From the NCBI GenBank assembly GCA_945878355.1, contig CAMCTC010000001.1:1-64000 (forward strand): 64,000 nucleotides of DNA, read 5' to 3'. The stretch is from Bordetella parapertussis (GTDB lineage Bacteria > Pseudomonadota > Gammaproteobacteria > Burkholderiales > Burkholderiaceae_C). Both the position numbers and the translations under genes were made by a program. Below, in pieces: positions 30,943 to 39,944 of the stretch; the first letter of the stretch is position 1, and every line of letters begins with the position of its first letter. The notes below the pieces were generated by a model. The model saw only the letters and a list, made by a program, of their open reading frames with translations, did not search any database and had not been told where the DNA came from.

Positions 30943-32958
30943 ATGAGCTTGTTTGACATCAGCTACGCGGGCCTGAAGTCCCAGTCGGCCGCAATCCAGG
31001 TCACCAGCAACAACGTCTCGAACGCTTCGACCACCGGCTACAAGGCCAGGGAGTCGCTGTTTGTAGACCAGTACTTCAAAGCCGTGCAGTCGGGCGGCAG
31101 CTCGGGGGTCCAGGAATTCGGCACCAAGCGCGTCGACAGCCAGGGCAGCATGAAGGCATCGACCTCGGCGCTCGACTTGGGGATCCAGGGTCAGGGCATG
31201 TTCCGGATGTCGAGCATGGCGACCGGCGACGGTGGCAGCAAGTACTACAGCCGCAACGGCAGCTTTTCGGTCGACAACCAAGGCTACATCGTCAATGCCA
31301 ACGGTCTGTACCTGACGGGCTACCAGCCCAACAGCACGCTGACCAGCGTGATCGCCGGCGCGACGCCGAGCGCGCTCAAGCTGCCACCCTCCGAGGTGGC
31401 GCCCTTGGTCTCGACCACCGGCACGGTCAACGTCAACCTCGATACCCGCAATCCCCAACCGCAGGTCGTGATCGCCGGGTCCATCACGAACATTGGAAAG
31501 ACTTTTCTCGCGACCGATCCGTCGACCTACAACACGAGCACGACAGTCCAGGTCTATGACAGCAAGGGCGTGCCGCATCAGGTCAGCCTGTATTTCCAGA
31601 AAGTTGACCCCACGGTGGTGAGCGACCCGCGCAGCACGGTCAATCCGCCCACCACATCGACTGCCGTGCAGTACCGGGTTTACGTGCAGGCCGATGGCGC
31701 TACCTTGGCCAAGGCGCCTGGTGGTGGGGTGGGCACGGCGTCGTTGGCGACCGCCACCGCGACTGCCTTGGGCGCCAAGCTGCTCTCGGATGCCGCTGCG
31801 AGCGCCGCAGCCGCGCTCGATGACAAGATTGCGACCAACGTCGGAGATTTGTCGACCCAGGCGGGGACTTTCGCTACTCTGTTGAAAGTGCCGACCATCG
31901 GCCTTGATGGTGCCGCGGGTGGGCAACTTGTCAGCACCACTGCGAACGACAGGCAGACAGCCAAGACTGCTCTGGTTACCGCCAATCAAGCCAAGGCGGC
32001 GGCCGACACGGCCGTTACCACTGCGGACTCGGCGGTGAAGGCTGCCGGTGGCGCAGCGGCGGCGACCCCCGCGCAAACTGCTGCGCTGGCTGCGGCCTTA
32101 GCGGGACAGGCTGCAGCGAACGTTGTCCAGCTTGCAAAAGTGGCCGAGGAGGCTGCTGCAGCCACGGCTTTCGACGATGCCGTACTGGCTTATGTTCCGC
32201 CAGCGCCTGAGCCACCTGCTGTCGCGAGCGCTGCGGATAGCGCGATGTCGGCTGCGATCACTGCTTACAACGACGCGACGGGAGCGGTGGCTGCCTCATC
32301 ATTGGGAGTGAATAGGCCTGTCGACGGTGCGAGAGCCATTTACGACGCTGCATTCAAGGCCAACGCTGAGGCGGTGGCCAAGAACAGCATCGGTACGCTG
32401 CAGTTCGTCGATGGCCAATTGCTGGGTTCGCTGACCAAAGACTACACGGGCAAAGGCCCTAGCGTGCCGACGGTCTTCACCGCGCAGCTCAGCGATGCGC
32501 AAAACCTGCTGCTCTACGGCGTCAAGTTCGACCTGTCGAGCATGACCTCTTTTGGCTCGGCCGATATCGTTCGCGAAGCCAGTGCCAATGGCTATGCGCC
32601 GGGCGCGCTCTCGGGGGTCAATGTGGATTCGGCAGGCCTGATCACCGGCCAGTACAGCAATGGCAAGACCCTGGTCGGGGGCCAGCTGGTGCTGGCTTCG
32701 TTCGCCAGCAGCGACGGTCTGCAGCCTGCCAGCGGCACAGTGTTTACCGAGACCTTCGCGTCGGGCGCCGCGGTGCTGGGCTCTGGAACCACCGGGTCTT
32801 TTGGCTCGATTCGCTCGTCCAGCCTCGAGCAGAGCAACATCGACATGGCAGCCGAACTGGTCAACCTGATGATCCAGCAGCGCAACTACCAAGCCAACTC
32901 GCAAGGTATTAGCGCGGCCAACACCGTGATGACCACCGCGATCAACATGGGCCGCTGA
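30943..32958 (+). CDS. flgE: FlgE, hook protein with a large alanine-rich insertion
   Basis: A 671-residue hook protein; the family is usually near 400. The N-terminal AGLKSQSAAIQVTSNNVSNASTTG region and the C-terminal MAAELVNLMIQQRNYQANSQ helix are normal. Between YRVYVQADGA (about 247) and IGTLQFVDGQ (about 482) lie some 230 residues rich in Ala, Thr, Val and Asp. These have helical heptad character and no match recognised. In FlgE this point is in the outward-facing D2/D3 domains, so the insert would decorate the hook surface. AAGGAG precedes the ATG. Confidence 0.93.
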   Translation: MSLFDISYAGLKSQSAAIQVTSNNVSNASTTGYKARESLFVDQYFKAVQSGGSSGVQEFGTKRVDSQGSMKASTSALDLGIQGQGMFRMSSMATGDGGSKYYSRNGSFSVDNQGYIVNANGLYLTGYQPNSTLTSVIAGATPSALKLPPSEVAPLVSTTGTVNVNLDTRNPQPQVVIAGSITNIGKTFLATDPSTYNTSTTVQVYDSKGVPHQVSLYFQKVDPTVVSDPRSTVNPPTTSTAVQYRVYVQADGATLAKAPGGGVGTASLATATATALGAKLLSDAAASAAAALDDKIATNVGDLSTQAGTFATLLKVPTIGLDGAAGGQLVSTTANDRQTAKTALVTANQAKAAADTAVTTADSAVKAAGGAAAATPAQTAALAAALAGQAAANVVQLAKVAEEAAAATAFDDAVLAYVPPAPEPPAVASAADSAMSAAITAYNDATGAVAASSLGVNRPVDGARAIYDAAFKANAEAVAKNSIGTLQFVDGQLLGSLTKDYTGKGPSVPTVFTAQLSDAQNLLLYGVKFDLSSMTSFGSADIVREASANGYAPGALSGVNVDSAGLITGQYSNGKTLVGGQLVLASFASSDGLQPASGTVFTETFASGAAVLGSGTTGSFGSIRSSSLEQSNIDMAAELVNLMIQQRNYQANSQGISAANTVMTTAINMGR

Positions 32959-33698
32959 TGATAGACCGCATGGTTTTCACCGCGATGGCGGGCGCCCGCA
33001 ATGCGGTCGACCAGCTGGCGGTCACGACAAACAACCTGTCCAACGCTGCCACCCCGGGGTTCCGCGAGCAGCTCGCGGCATTTCGCGCGGTGCAGGTTCG
33101 GGGCGATGGGGCCGCCACGCGGATATCGTCGGTCGACAGCACGCCTGGGTTTTCCAGCGTCAGCGGACGGATCGAGCAGACCGGCAACCCCTTCGACCTG
33201 GCGCTCGAAGGCGACGGCTGGTTCAGCGTCAAGCGCCAAGACGGCTCGTTGGCTTACACCCGGGCGGGCCGACTCACGGTCGATGCCCGCGGCGTGCTGA
33301 GAACGGCCAACGGCGCGGCGCTGCAAGGCGAGAACGGTGACGTGTTGATGCCACAGGGCGCGGCGCCCGAAGTTGGTGGTGACGGCGTGGTCTATTCGCG
33401 CCGTGAAGGCGAAGTCACCGGCACCCGCGTCGGGCAACTGCGCATTGTCCGCGCCGACCCGGGCGTGCTTGATCGGGGTTTCGATGGCCTGTACGAGTCC
33501 CGCGACAAGCTGCCACTGGCCGATGCGGCGGTGGTGCGGGTTCGCCAAGGCAGCACCGAGTCGAGCAACGTCAGCGTGTCGGATGCGATGGTGCAGATGA
33601 TTTCGCAGTCGCGCCTGTTCGACCTGTCGATGCAACTGGTCAAGAACGCCGACCAGAACGCGCGCAGCGCCAACCAATTGATTACCAGCGCCCGTTAA
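32958..33698 (+). CDS. flgF: FlgF, proximal rod protein
   Basis: A 246-residue protein starting [20 protein letters not shown] with the rod motif [13 protein letters not shown]. The end reads [24 protein letters not shown]. The TGATG overlap with flgE couples translation. It completes the proximal rod. Confidence 0.93.
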   Translation: MIDRMVFTAMAGARNAVDQLAVTTNNLSNAATPGFREQLAAFRAVQVRGDGAATRISSVDSTPGFSSVSGRIEQTGNPFDLALEGDGWFSVKRQDGSLAYTRAGRLTVDARGVLRTANGAALQGENGDVLMPQGAAPEVGGDGVVYSRREGEVTGTRVGQLRIVRADPGVLDRGFDGLYESRDKLPLADAAVVRVRQGSTESSNVSVSDAMVQMISQSRLFDLSMQLVKNADQNARSANQLITSAR

Positions 33699-33718
33699 AG
33701 GCGCAGAGGAAGCAGCAG

Positions 33719-34501
33719 ATGATTCGTTCCCTGTGGATTGCCAAGACCGGTCTGGATTCCCAGCAGACCAACCTGGATGTGATTGCCAACAACCTGGCCA
33801 ACGCCGCGACCAACGGTTACAAGCGCGTCAAGCCGATGTTCGAGGACCTGCTGTACCAGACGATTCGGGCCGCAGGCGGCCCGACCGGTGGACAGGCCCA
33901 GTCGCCCAGCGGACTGCAGATCGGCGCCGGGGTTCGCGCCGTCGCGGGCGAGCGCATGTACACCCAGGGCGCGATGACCCAGACCGGCAACCAACTCGAC
34001 ATGGCGATCAACGGCCAGGGTTTCTTCCAGCTCACCTTGCCCGATGGCCAGACTGCTTACACCCGGGACGGCAACTTCTCGCGCGACGCCCAAGGCCAGC
34101 TCGTCAACCAGGCCGGCTATGTGCTGTCGCCTGGCATCACGATCCCGCTCAACGCGATCTCGATCACGATCAGTGAGGTCGGTCAGGTGTCGGTGCAATT
34201 GCCTGGGCAGGTGGCACTGAACCAGATCGGTGAATTGCAGATCACCCGCTTCATCAACCCGGGTGGCCTGTCGTCGATCGGCGGCAACATGATGGTCGAG
34301 ACAGCGGCTTCCGGAACACCCAGCCCTGGGCTTCCTGGCACCGACGGTGCGGGCACTTTGAAGCAGATGTACACCGAGGCCTCGAACGTCAACGTCGCCG
34401 AGGAGTTGGTCTCGCTGATCCAGGCCCAGCGTGCTTACGAGGTCAATGCGAAGGCGATCACCGCGTCTGACCAGATGCTGCAAAAGCTCGGTCAACTTTG
34501 A
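33719..34501 (+). CDS. flgG: FlgG, distal rod protein
   Basis: A 260-residue protein (E. coli FlgG is also 260) with [20 protein letters not shown] at the start, the [16 protein letters not shown] beta-hairpin and the C-terminal [20 protein letters not shown] helix. It forms the distal rod through the P and L rings. Confidence 0.95.
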   Translation: MIRSLWIAKTGLDSQQTNLDVIANNLANAATNGYKRVKPMFEDLLYQTIRAAGGPTGGQAQSPSGLQIGAGVRAVAGERMYTQGAMTQTGNQLDMAINGQGFFQLTLPDGQTAYTRDGNFSRDAQGQLVNQAGYVLSPGITIPLNAISITISEVGQVSVQLPGQVALNQIGELQITRFINPGGLSSIGGNMMVETAASGTPSPGLPGTDGAGTLKQMYTEASNVNVAEELVSLIQAQRAYEVNAKAITASDQMLQKLGQL

Positions 34502-34511
34502 GGTGATGGCG

Positions 34512-35231
34512 ATGTCGACTCTTTGCGGCTTCCATTCGCTGGCACGACGTCTGGTCGCCTTGCTCGGCGTCGCAGCGCTGGCGGGCTGTGCCGTGCCGAC
34601 CTCGACCGCCGACCGCACGGTCAGCGACTTGGTGGTCACCAGCGCCAAGCCCAGGCCCGCGCTGGCACAACCGGCCAGCCAAGGCAGCTTGTTTCCGTCG
34701 ACCGGAGGTTTGAGCACCGGTTACCGGCCGTTGTTCGAGGACCGACGTGCACGCACCGTCGGCGATACCTTGACGGTGCTGCTCAGCGAGAAGACCAGCG
34801 CCAACAAGAAGAGCTCGGCCAGTGCCAGCAAGCAAGGCGCGCTGACCAGCAAGGTCACTGCCGGCACCAAGGTGCCGGTGATGGACGGCCTTACCGGCCT
34901 GGCGCTGTCGACGGCGACCAACAACTCCTTCGCCGGCAAAGGCGACAGCAGCGCGGCCAACGATTTCTCGGGCACGATCACCGTCACGGTGGTCGAGGTC
35001 TATGCCAACGGCAACCTGCTGGTCGCGGGCGAGAAGCGGCTGGCGGTCAGCGATGAGGAAGAGATCATCCGCTTTGCCGGCGTGGTGAACCCGACCGACC
35101 TCAACGGCAACGCTGTGCCGTCGACGTTGGTGGCCGACGTCCGCATCGAGTACCGCGGCCGCGGCGCTGCCGACGATGCCCAGTCGCCAGGCCTGATCAG
35201 CCGGGCTGTGCTGAAGTTCTGGCCTTTCTGA
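34512..35231 (+). CDS. flgH: FlgH, L-ring lipoprotein
   Basis: A 239-residue outer-membrane lipoprotein with lipobox LAGC. Family motifs are SLFPSTGG, LFEDRRARTVGDTLTVLLSEKT and the end LISRAVLKFWPF. ATG 34512 is preferred to 34506 because AGG then lies at a normal distance. It forms the L ring. Confidence 0.93.
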   Translation: MSTLCGFHSLARRLVALLGVAALAGCAVPTSTADRTVSDLVVTSAKPRPALAQPASQGSLFPSTGGLSTGYRPLFEDRRARTVGDTLTVLLSEKTSANKKSSASASKQGALTSKVTAGTKVPVMDGLTGLALSTATNNSFAGKGDSSAANDFSGTITVTVVEVYANGNLLVAGEKRLAVSDEEEIIRFAGVVNPTDLNGNAVPSTLVADVRIEYRGRGAADDAQSPGLISRAVLKFWPF

Positions 35232-36379
35232 TGCATCGTTATCACGCCATGGCCCGTCTGCAACAAGTTCTGAGACATGCGCTGGTCGTTGGCCTGGTCG
35301 CCGCCATGCCGTGGTGGGCAGGCAGCGCCTGCGCGGCCGAGCAGCGTCTGAAGGACATTTCGTCGATCTCAGGCATCCGCAACAACCAGCTGATTGGCTA
35401 TGGTTTGGCGGTGGGCCTGGACGGCACGGGCGACCAGACCACGCAGACGCCTTTCACGCGGCAGAGCGTGATCTCGATGCTGCAGGCGCTGGGCGTGTCG
35501 GTGCCACCGGGTCAGAACATCCAACTCAAGAACACCGCTGCGGTGATCGTCACCGCGACTTTGCCGCCTTTCTCGCGGCCCGGTCAGGCGATCGATGTCA
35601 CGGTGTCATCGCTGGGCAATGCCAAGAGTTTGCGAGGCGGCACTTTGCTGATGACACCGCTGCGCGGCGCTGATGGCCAGGTCTACGGCATGGCGCAAGG
35701 CAATGTGATCGTCGGCGGTGCCGGTGCCGGCGGTGGCGCCGGGGCGTCGGTGCAGATCAACCAGTTGTCAGCCGGACGGATTCCGGGTGGCGCTTCGGTC
35801 GAGCGCGCGGTGCCCGGCCAACTCGACCAGGAGATGATCCAGATCGAGCTTGCGCGCAGCGACTTCACGCTGATGCAGAACGCTGTGACAGCGATCGCGC
35901 AGCGCTTCGGGCCTGGCACCGCTTTGCCGGTCGATGCCCGCTTTCTGCAGGTTCGCCTGCCGGCCGAGGCCGGTCCTCGGATGGCTTTCCTGGCCCAACT
36001 CGAGCAGGTTCGCGTCAACACCGAGATGGAAGGCCCGAGGGTCGTGATCAACTCGCGTACGGGCTCGGTGGTGATGAACCAACTTGTCACGCTCGAACCC
36101 TGCGCGATCTCGCACGGCTCGCTGACGATTCGCGTCACCAAAGAGCCGCAGGTCAGCCAGCCCCAGCCTTTCTCACGCGGCGAGACAGCGGTGACGACCA
36201 AGGACGCGGCCGAGATCGAGCAACCCAAGGCCGCATTGCTGGCGCTGCCTGGCGCTGCCTCGCTCGACGAGGTGGTGCGCGCGCTCAACCTGCTGGGCGC
36301 CAATGTCAACGACCTGATCTCGATCCTGCAAGCGCTGAAAACGGCCGGATCGCTGAAGGCCGAGATCGAGGTGATTTGA
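35231..36379 (+). CDS. flgI: FlgI, P-ring protein
   Basis: A 382-residue periplasmic protein with a Sec signal ending near SACA, then RLKDISSISGIRNNQLIGYGLAVGLDGTGDQT (split family hallmark) and a C-terminal ANVNDLISILQALKTAGSL. It builds the peptidoglycan ring around the rod. TGATG couples it to flgH. Confidence 0.95.
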   Translation: MHRYHAMARLQQVLRHALVVGLVAAMPWWAGSACAAEQRLKDISSISGIRNNQLIGYGLAVGLDGTGDQTTQTPFTRQSVISMLQALGVSVPPGQNIQLKNTAAVIVTATLPPFSRPGQAIDVTVSSLGNAKSLRGGTLLMTPLRGADGQVYGMAQGNVIVGGAGAGGGAGASVQINQLSAGRIPGGASVERAVPGQLDQEMIQIELARSDFTLMQNAVTAIAQRFGPGTALPVDARFLQVRLPAEAGPRMAFLAQLEQVRVNTEMEGPRVVINSRTGSVVMNQLVTLEPCAISHGSLTIRVTKEPQVSQPQPFSRGETAVTTKDAAEIEQPKAALLALPGAASLDEVVRALNLLGANVNDLISILQALKTAGSLKAEIEVI

Positions 36380-36380
36380 G

Positions 36381-36728
36381 ATGAAAGTCAATGCCAACCA
36401 ACCCTGGGATTTGTCCCGCCTGAGCGCGTCAGCGCCGACAGCCGCTGACCCTGGCGGCGAGGTCGCGCTGAACAAGCGCGCCGACGCGGTGGCCAGTCAG
36501 TTCGAGCAATTGCTGCTGCGCCAGATGCTGTCGCAGATGCGTGCGAGCAGTTTCAACGCCGAAGAAGATGCCCAGAAGCCGTCGGCGGGTTATCTGCAGA
36601 TGGCCGACGACCAACTTGCCGCCACCATTGCCTCGGTCGGCGGCCTGGGCCTGGGCAACACGGTCAGGCGCTGGATGAAAGGCGTGCAGGCCTACCAGAC
36701 TGCAGCGCAGCCCGGGCTAACGACCTGA
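36381..36728 (+). CDS. flgJ: FlgJ, rod-capping domain only
   Basis: A 115-residue protein with the rod-binding domain FEQLLLRQMLSQMRASSF…MADDQLAATIASVGGLGLG. The peptidoglycan-hydrolase half found in enteric and many betaproteobacterial FlgJ proteins (about 300 residues) is absent and no second frame continues it. Another enzyme must therefore open the wall for the rod, as in single-domain FlgJ species. Confidence 0.9.
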   Translation: MKVNANQPWDLSRLSASAPTAADPGGEVALNKRADAVASQFEQLLLRQMLSQMRASSFNAEEDAQKPSAGYLQMADDQLAATIASVGGLGLGNTVRRWMKGVQAYQTAAQPGLTT

Positions 36729-36777
36729 GGCCGTAAAGCCGTCAAGCCTGTACTAGTAGCCACCTGAGCCACCATCC

Positions 36778-38175
36778 ATGAGCATCTCCAACATCGCTTC
36801 GTCGGCACTGAAAAACGCGCAGTTGGGCATCGCGCTGACCTCGCAAAACGTCGAAGGTCAGTCGGCCGTGGGCTATACCCGACGCCGTGCCGAACTGGGC
36901 ACTGAGAAGTTGTTGACCAGCGGGGTGCCCAACCTGGGCACCGGCGTGAGCGTCAGCGGCTTCACCCGCGACTGGAGCGCGATGCTGCAGCAGCAGCGCG
37001 TCAGCCAGGCCGGCGTTACCGCCTACCACGGCGCGATCGTCGCTGGCCTGACCGCAGTCGACGCCGAAGTCGCCGACCCAGCGCTCGCGCTCGACACTCC
37101 GGCCAACAACTTCTTTGCCAGCCTCGCCACGCTGGCGCGCAGCCCGACCGATGCCCCAGCGCTGAATGCCGTCAAGTCTCAGGGTACCGTGTTGCTGGCG
37201 GCAGTCCGGCATTTTCAGTCCAGTCTGGCCACCGCGCAGAGCAACGCGCGCGCTTCGGTAGCGGATGGAGTGGCCAAGCTCAACGCTATCGGCAGCGAGT
37301 TGGCGATGATCAACAAAACCCTCGCAACCACCACGTCAGTGGTCGGTACAGAACCCGATCCGTCAACACTCGATCGGCGCGACGCGCTGCTGATGCAGGC
37401 CGGTAGCCTGGTGGGTGGCGACCTCGGCGTCAATGCCGACGGTCTGGCCTACATCTTTGTCTCCGGGCAACCGTTGGTCAACGGCGTGATGGCTGGCGAG
37501 CTTCGCGCGACGCCCAAGGACACCAGCCCGACTTCACCGCTGACCTTGACGATGCGATTCGGTACCGTCGGGCAGGAGTCGCCACCGGTGGATGTGGCGC
37601 TCGATGCAAACTCGCTGCAAGGCTCGATCGGCGGTCAACTCAAGCTCGCAAGCGACCCCTCGATGGTGTTGCAGCCTGCTGGCGTGGCCGACAGCCGCTT
37701 GACGGCCTTCACCGATTTGTTTGCTGCCGCCGCTGGCCAGAGCGCAGCCGGGGCGAGTGAGTTGACGGCTGCGTTGGCCGCATTGGGCGGCTTCAACGCC
37801 AAGAACACGCGCACCGCAGCCGAGACCACCGAGCTCGAAACGGCGCTCAACCTCAAGCTGAGAAATCTGGCAACGCAAACCAACAGCACCGACAAGACCA
37901 CCGGTGGCAACGCATTGCAAAATAGTCTGCTGTCGGCCTGGCGGGCTTTCGAGGGCAATGTCGGCGCGCAGGTCTCTATCCATCAGGCGGGCCAAAGCGC
38001 GTCGGCGGCAGTCGAGACCCGGTTGACCGCCGACTTCCAGTCGCAGTCGGGTGTCAACCTCGATGAGGAAGCCGCCAACCTGATGCGCTACCAGCAGTCC
38101 TACTCAGCAGCCAGCAAGCTGCTGCAGGCCAACAACGAAATGTTCTCTGCGCTGATCGCAGTCGTCGGCCGTTGA
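36778..38175 (+). CDS. flgK: FlgK, hook-filament junction protein 1
   Basis: A 465-residue protein with N-terminal SALKNAQLGIALTSQNVEGQ and a VGYTRR element. The C-terminal MRYQQSYSAASKLLQANNEMFSALI helix is typical of HAP1. It is shorter than the enteric protein (547), mainly in the middle domains. It joins hook to filament with FlgL. A 49-base gap separates it from flgJ without a recognised promoter. Confidence 0.93.
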   Translation: MSISNIASSALKNAQLGIALTSQNVEGQSAVGYTRRRAELGTEKLLTSGVPNLGTGVSVSGFTRDWSAMLQQQRVSQAGVTAYHGAIVAGLTAVDAEVADPALALDTPANNFFASLATLARSPTDAPALNAVKSQGTVLLAAVRHFQSSLATAQSNARASVADGVAKLNAIGSELAMINKTLATTTSVVGTEPDPSTLDRRDALLMQAGSLVGGDLGVNADGLAYIFVSGQPLVNGVMAGELRATPKDTSPTSPLTLTMRFGTVGQESPPVDVALDANSLQGSIGGQLKLASDPSMVLQPAGVADSRLTAFTDLFAAAAGQSAAGASELTAALAALGGFNAKNTRTAAETTELETALNLKLRNLATQTNSTDKTTGGNALQNSLLSAWRAFEGNVGAQVSIHQAGQSASAAVETRLTADFQSQSGVNLDEEAANLMRYQQSYSAASKLLQANNEMFSALIAVVGR

Positions 38176-38207
38176 TGTTGGCGGCCGCCTAGAAATATGG
38201 AGCAAGC

Positions 38208-39050
38208 ATGAGAGTCTCAACGTCCCAGATGTTTCAGGTCTCGACCGGTTCGATGTCGACAGCCAGCAGCGCGTTGACCCGGGTCCAGCAGCAAATCGCA
38301 TCGGGCGTTCGCATTGACGCGGTATCGCAGGATGCGGTCGCGGTCACGCAGGCCTCGCGGCTGCAGCAGGTCAAGGCTCAGGCCGCGGTTTACAACGCCA
38401 ACCTCACCGAGCTTGACATGCGCTACGGCGAGTCGGACCAGAGCCTGACCATCGTCTATGATTCACTGGCCAATATCCAGTCGGCGATGATTCAATCGCG
38501 CAATGGCGCGCTGGGTGCCAGTGAATTGACTGCGATTGGCACAGGAATTCAAAACGACATCGCCTCCATCACGGCCGAGTTGAGCCGCCAGGACAGTCAG
38601 GGCCGACCTTTGTATTCGAGCGCTGTCGTCGACGCAGACCATCCTGCGTTGCAGGTGCAGCCCGGGCAGACGATGGCCAGTGAGATCACGCTGTCAAAGG
38701 ATGACCAGGACAGTCTGACTGCGCTGCAAACCGCCACCTGGGCCACTGCGACCGGTATGGCAGCCAGCACCGATGCCGAACGTGCTGCTGCGCTCACCCA
38801 GATCGCTGGCTTGCAGTCTGCCGCGCTCGCTGCGCGTCAGGTGGTGGGCGGACGTTGGCAACAGGTGGTTCATTACCAGGATGCCAACCAGGCGGTGTCT
38901 GATGGTGCCGATATCGCCAGGTCGGGGTTGATGGACACCGACATCGCCAAATCGGCGACTGACCTTGCGCTCTATAGTGCCCAGCTCCAAGCTGCACGTT
39001 CGATGTTTGCCCGTATTCAGGCCAACTCCTTGTTCGATGTCCTGCGTTGA
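38208..39050 (+). CDS. flgL: FlgL, hook-filament junction protein 3
   Basis: A 280-residue flagellin-like protein: MRVSTSQMFQVSTGSM start, VQQQIASGVRIDAVSQDAVA, and the C-terminal ATDLALYSAQLQAARSMFARIQ helix. The pairing with flgK and the end LFDVLR support FlgL. It closes the flg operon; no flagellin gene follows. Confidence 0.92.
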   Translation: MRVSTSQMFQVSTGSMSTASSALTRVQQQIASGVRIDAVSQDAVAVTQASRLQQVKAQAAVYNANLTELDMRYGESDQSLTIVYDSLANIQSAMIQSRNGALGASELTAIGTGIQNDIASITAELSRQDSQGRPLYSSAVVDADHPALQVQPGQTMASEITLSKDDQDSLTALQTATWATATGMAASTDAERAAALTQIAGLQSAALAARQVVGGRWQQVVHYQDANQAVSDGADIARSGLMDTDIAKSATDLALYSAQLQAARSMFARIQANSLFDVLR

Positions 39051-39083
39051 CGTCTCACCTACTCTGAATTGAATTGAACTGAC

Positions 39084-39944
39084 ATGACCATCCCCCTTGG
39101 CTGGATCATCGGCATGGTGTGCGCACTGGGCGGCTATGCGCTGCACGGCGGCCACATCAGCGTGCTCTGGCAACCGACTGAAGTCTTGACCATTGTTGGC
39201 GCCGCCGTTGGTTACATGGTCGCGTCCAACAGTATGCGAATCCTCAAGCAGACGATGGCCGCGCTGCCCACGGCGTTCAAGGGTTCGGCGGCCAGCAAGC
39301 GGCTGTATCTTGACCTGCTGTGTCTGATGTTCGAGATCCTGTCCAAGATCCGGCGCGACGGCCTGATGTCGATGGAAGGTGACATCGAGGAGCCGCACTC
39401 GAGCGCGCTGTTCGAGAAATACCCGTCGATCAACAAAGACCATCACCTGATCGAGTTCCTGACCGACTACCTGCGCATGATGCTGGGGGGTGCGCTCAAC
39501 GTGTTGCAGATCGAAAGCCTGATGGAGCAAGAACTCGAAGTGCACCACCAGTCGGCGCATGTGCCGGTGGGGGTGATCCAGAAGGTCGCCGATGCGCTGC
39601 CGGCGTTCGGCATTGTGGCCGCTGTGATGGGCGTGGTGCACACGATGGGATCGATTGGCCTGCCGCCAGCGGAGTTGGGCAAGTTGATCGGCGCCGCGCT
39701 GGTCGGCACCTTCCTGGGCATCTTGCTGGCCTACTCGTTCGTCGGTCCGGTGGCCACCGTGATGGAGCAGAACGCCGAAGCCGAGTCCAAGAGCTTTCTG
39801 TGCGTCAAGGCCGTGTTGCTGGCTCACCTCAACGGTTTCACTGCGCCGGCAGCGGTCGAGTTCGGCCGCAAGATCCTGTACGCCGACCTTCGACCGAGCT
39901 TCAAGGAACTCGATGACGAGACCAAGGCCGTGAAGGGCAAATAG
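39084..39944 (+). CDS. motA: MotA, stator protein
   Basis: A 286-residue four-TM protein. The cytoplasmic loop carries the charged torque residues (KIRRDGLMSMEGDIEEP) and the pore-lining part is VADALPAFGIVAAVMGVVHTMG. With MotB it forms a 5:2 ion-driven unit that turns FliG. The stop overlaps the motB GTG (TAGTG). Confidence 0.95.
   Translation: MTIPLGWIIGMVCALGGYALHGGHISVLWQPTEVLTIVGAAVGYMVASNSMRILKQTMAALPTAFKGSAASKRLYLDLLCLMFEILSKIRRDGLMSMEGDIEEPHSSALFEKYPSINKDHHLIEFLTDYLRMMLGGALNVLQIESLMEQELEVHHQSAHVPVGVIQKVADALPAFGIVAAVMGVVHTMGSIGLPPAELGKLIGAALVGTFLGILLAYSFVGPVATVMEQNAEAESKSFLCVKAVLLAHLNGFTAPAAVEFGRKILYADLRPSFKELDDETKAVKGK

Noticed and set aside
36729..36777. FliA (sigma-28) promoter before flgK, suggested by TAAAG
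   Set aside because: No GCCGATAA-like box at the right distance.
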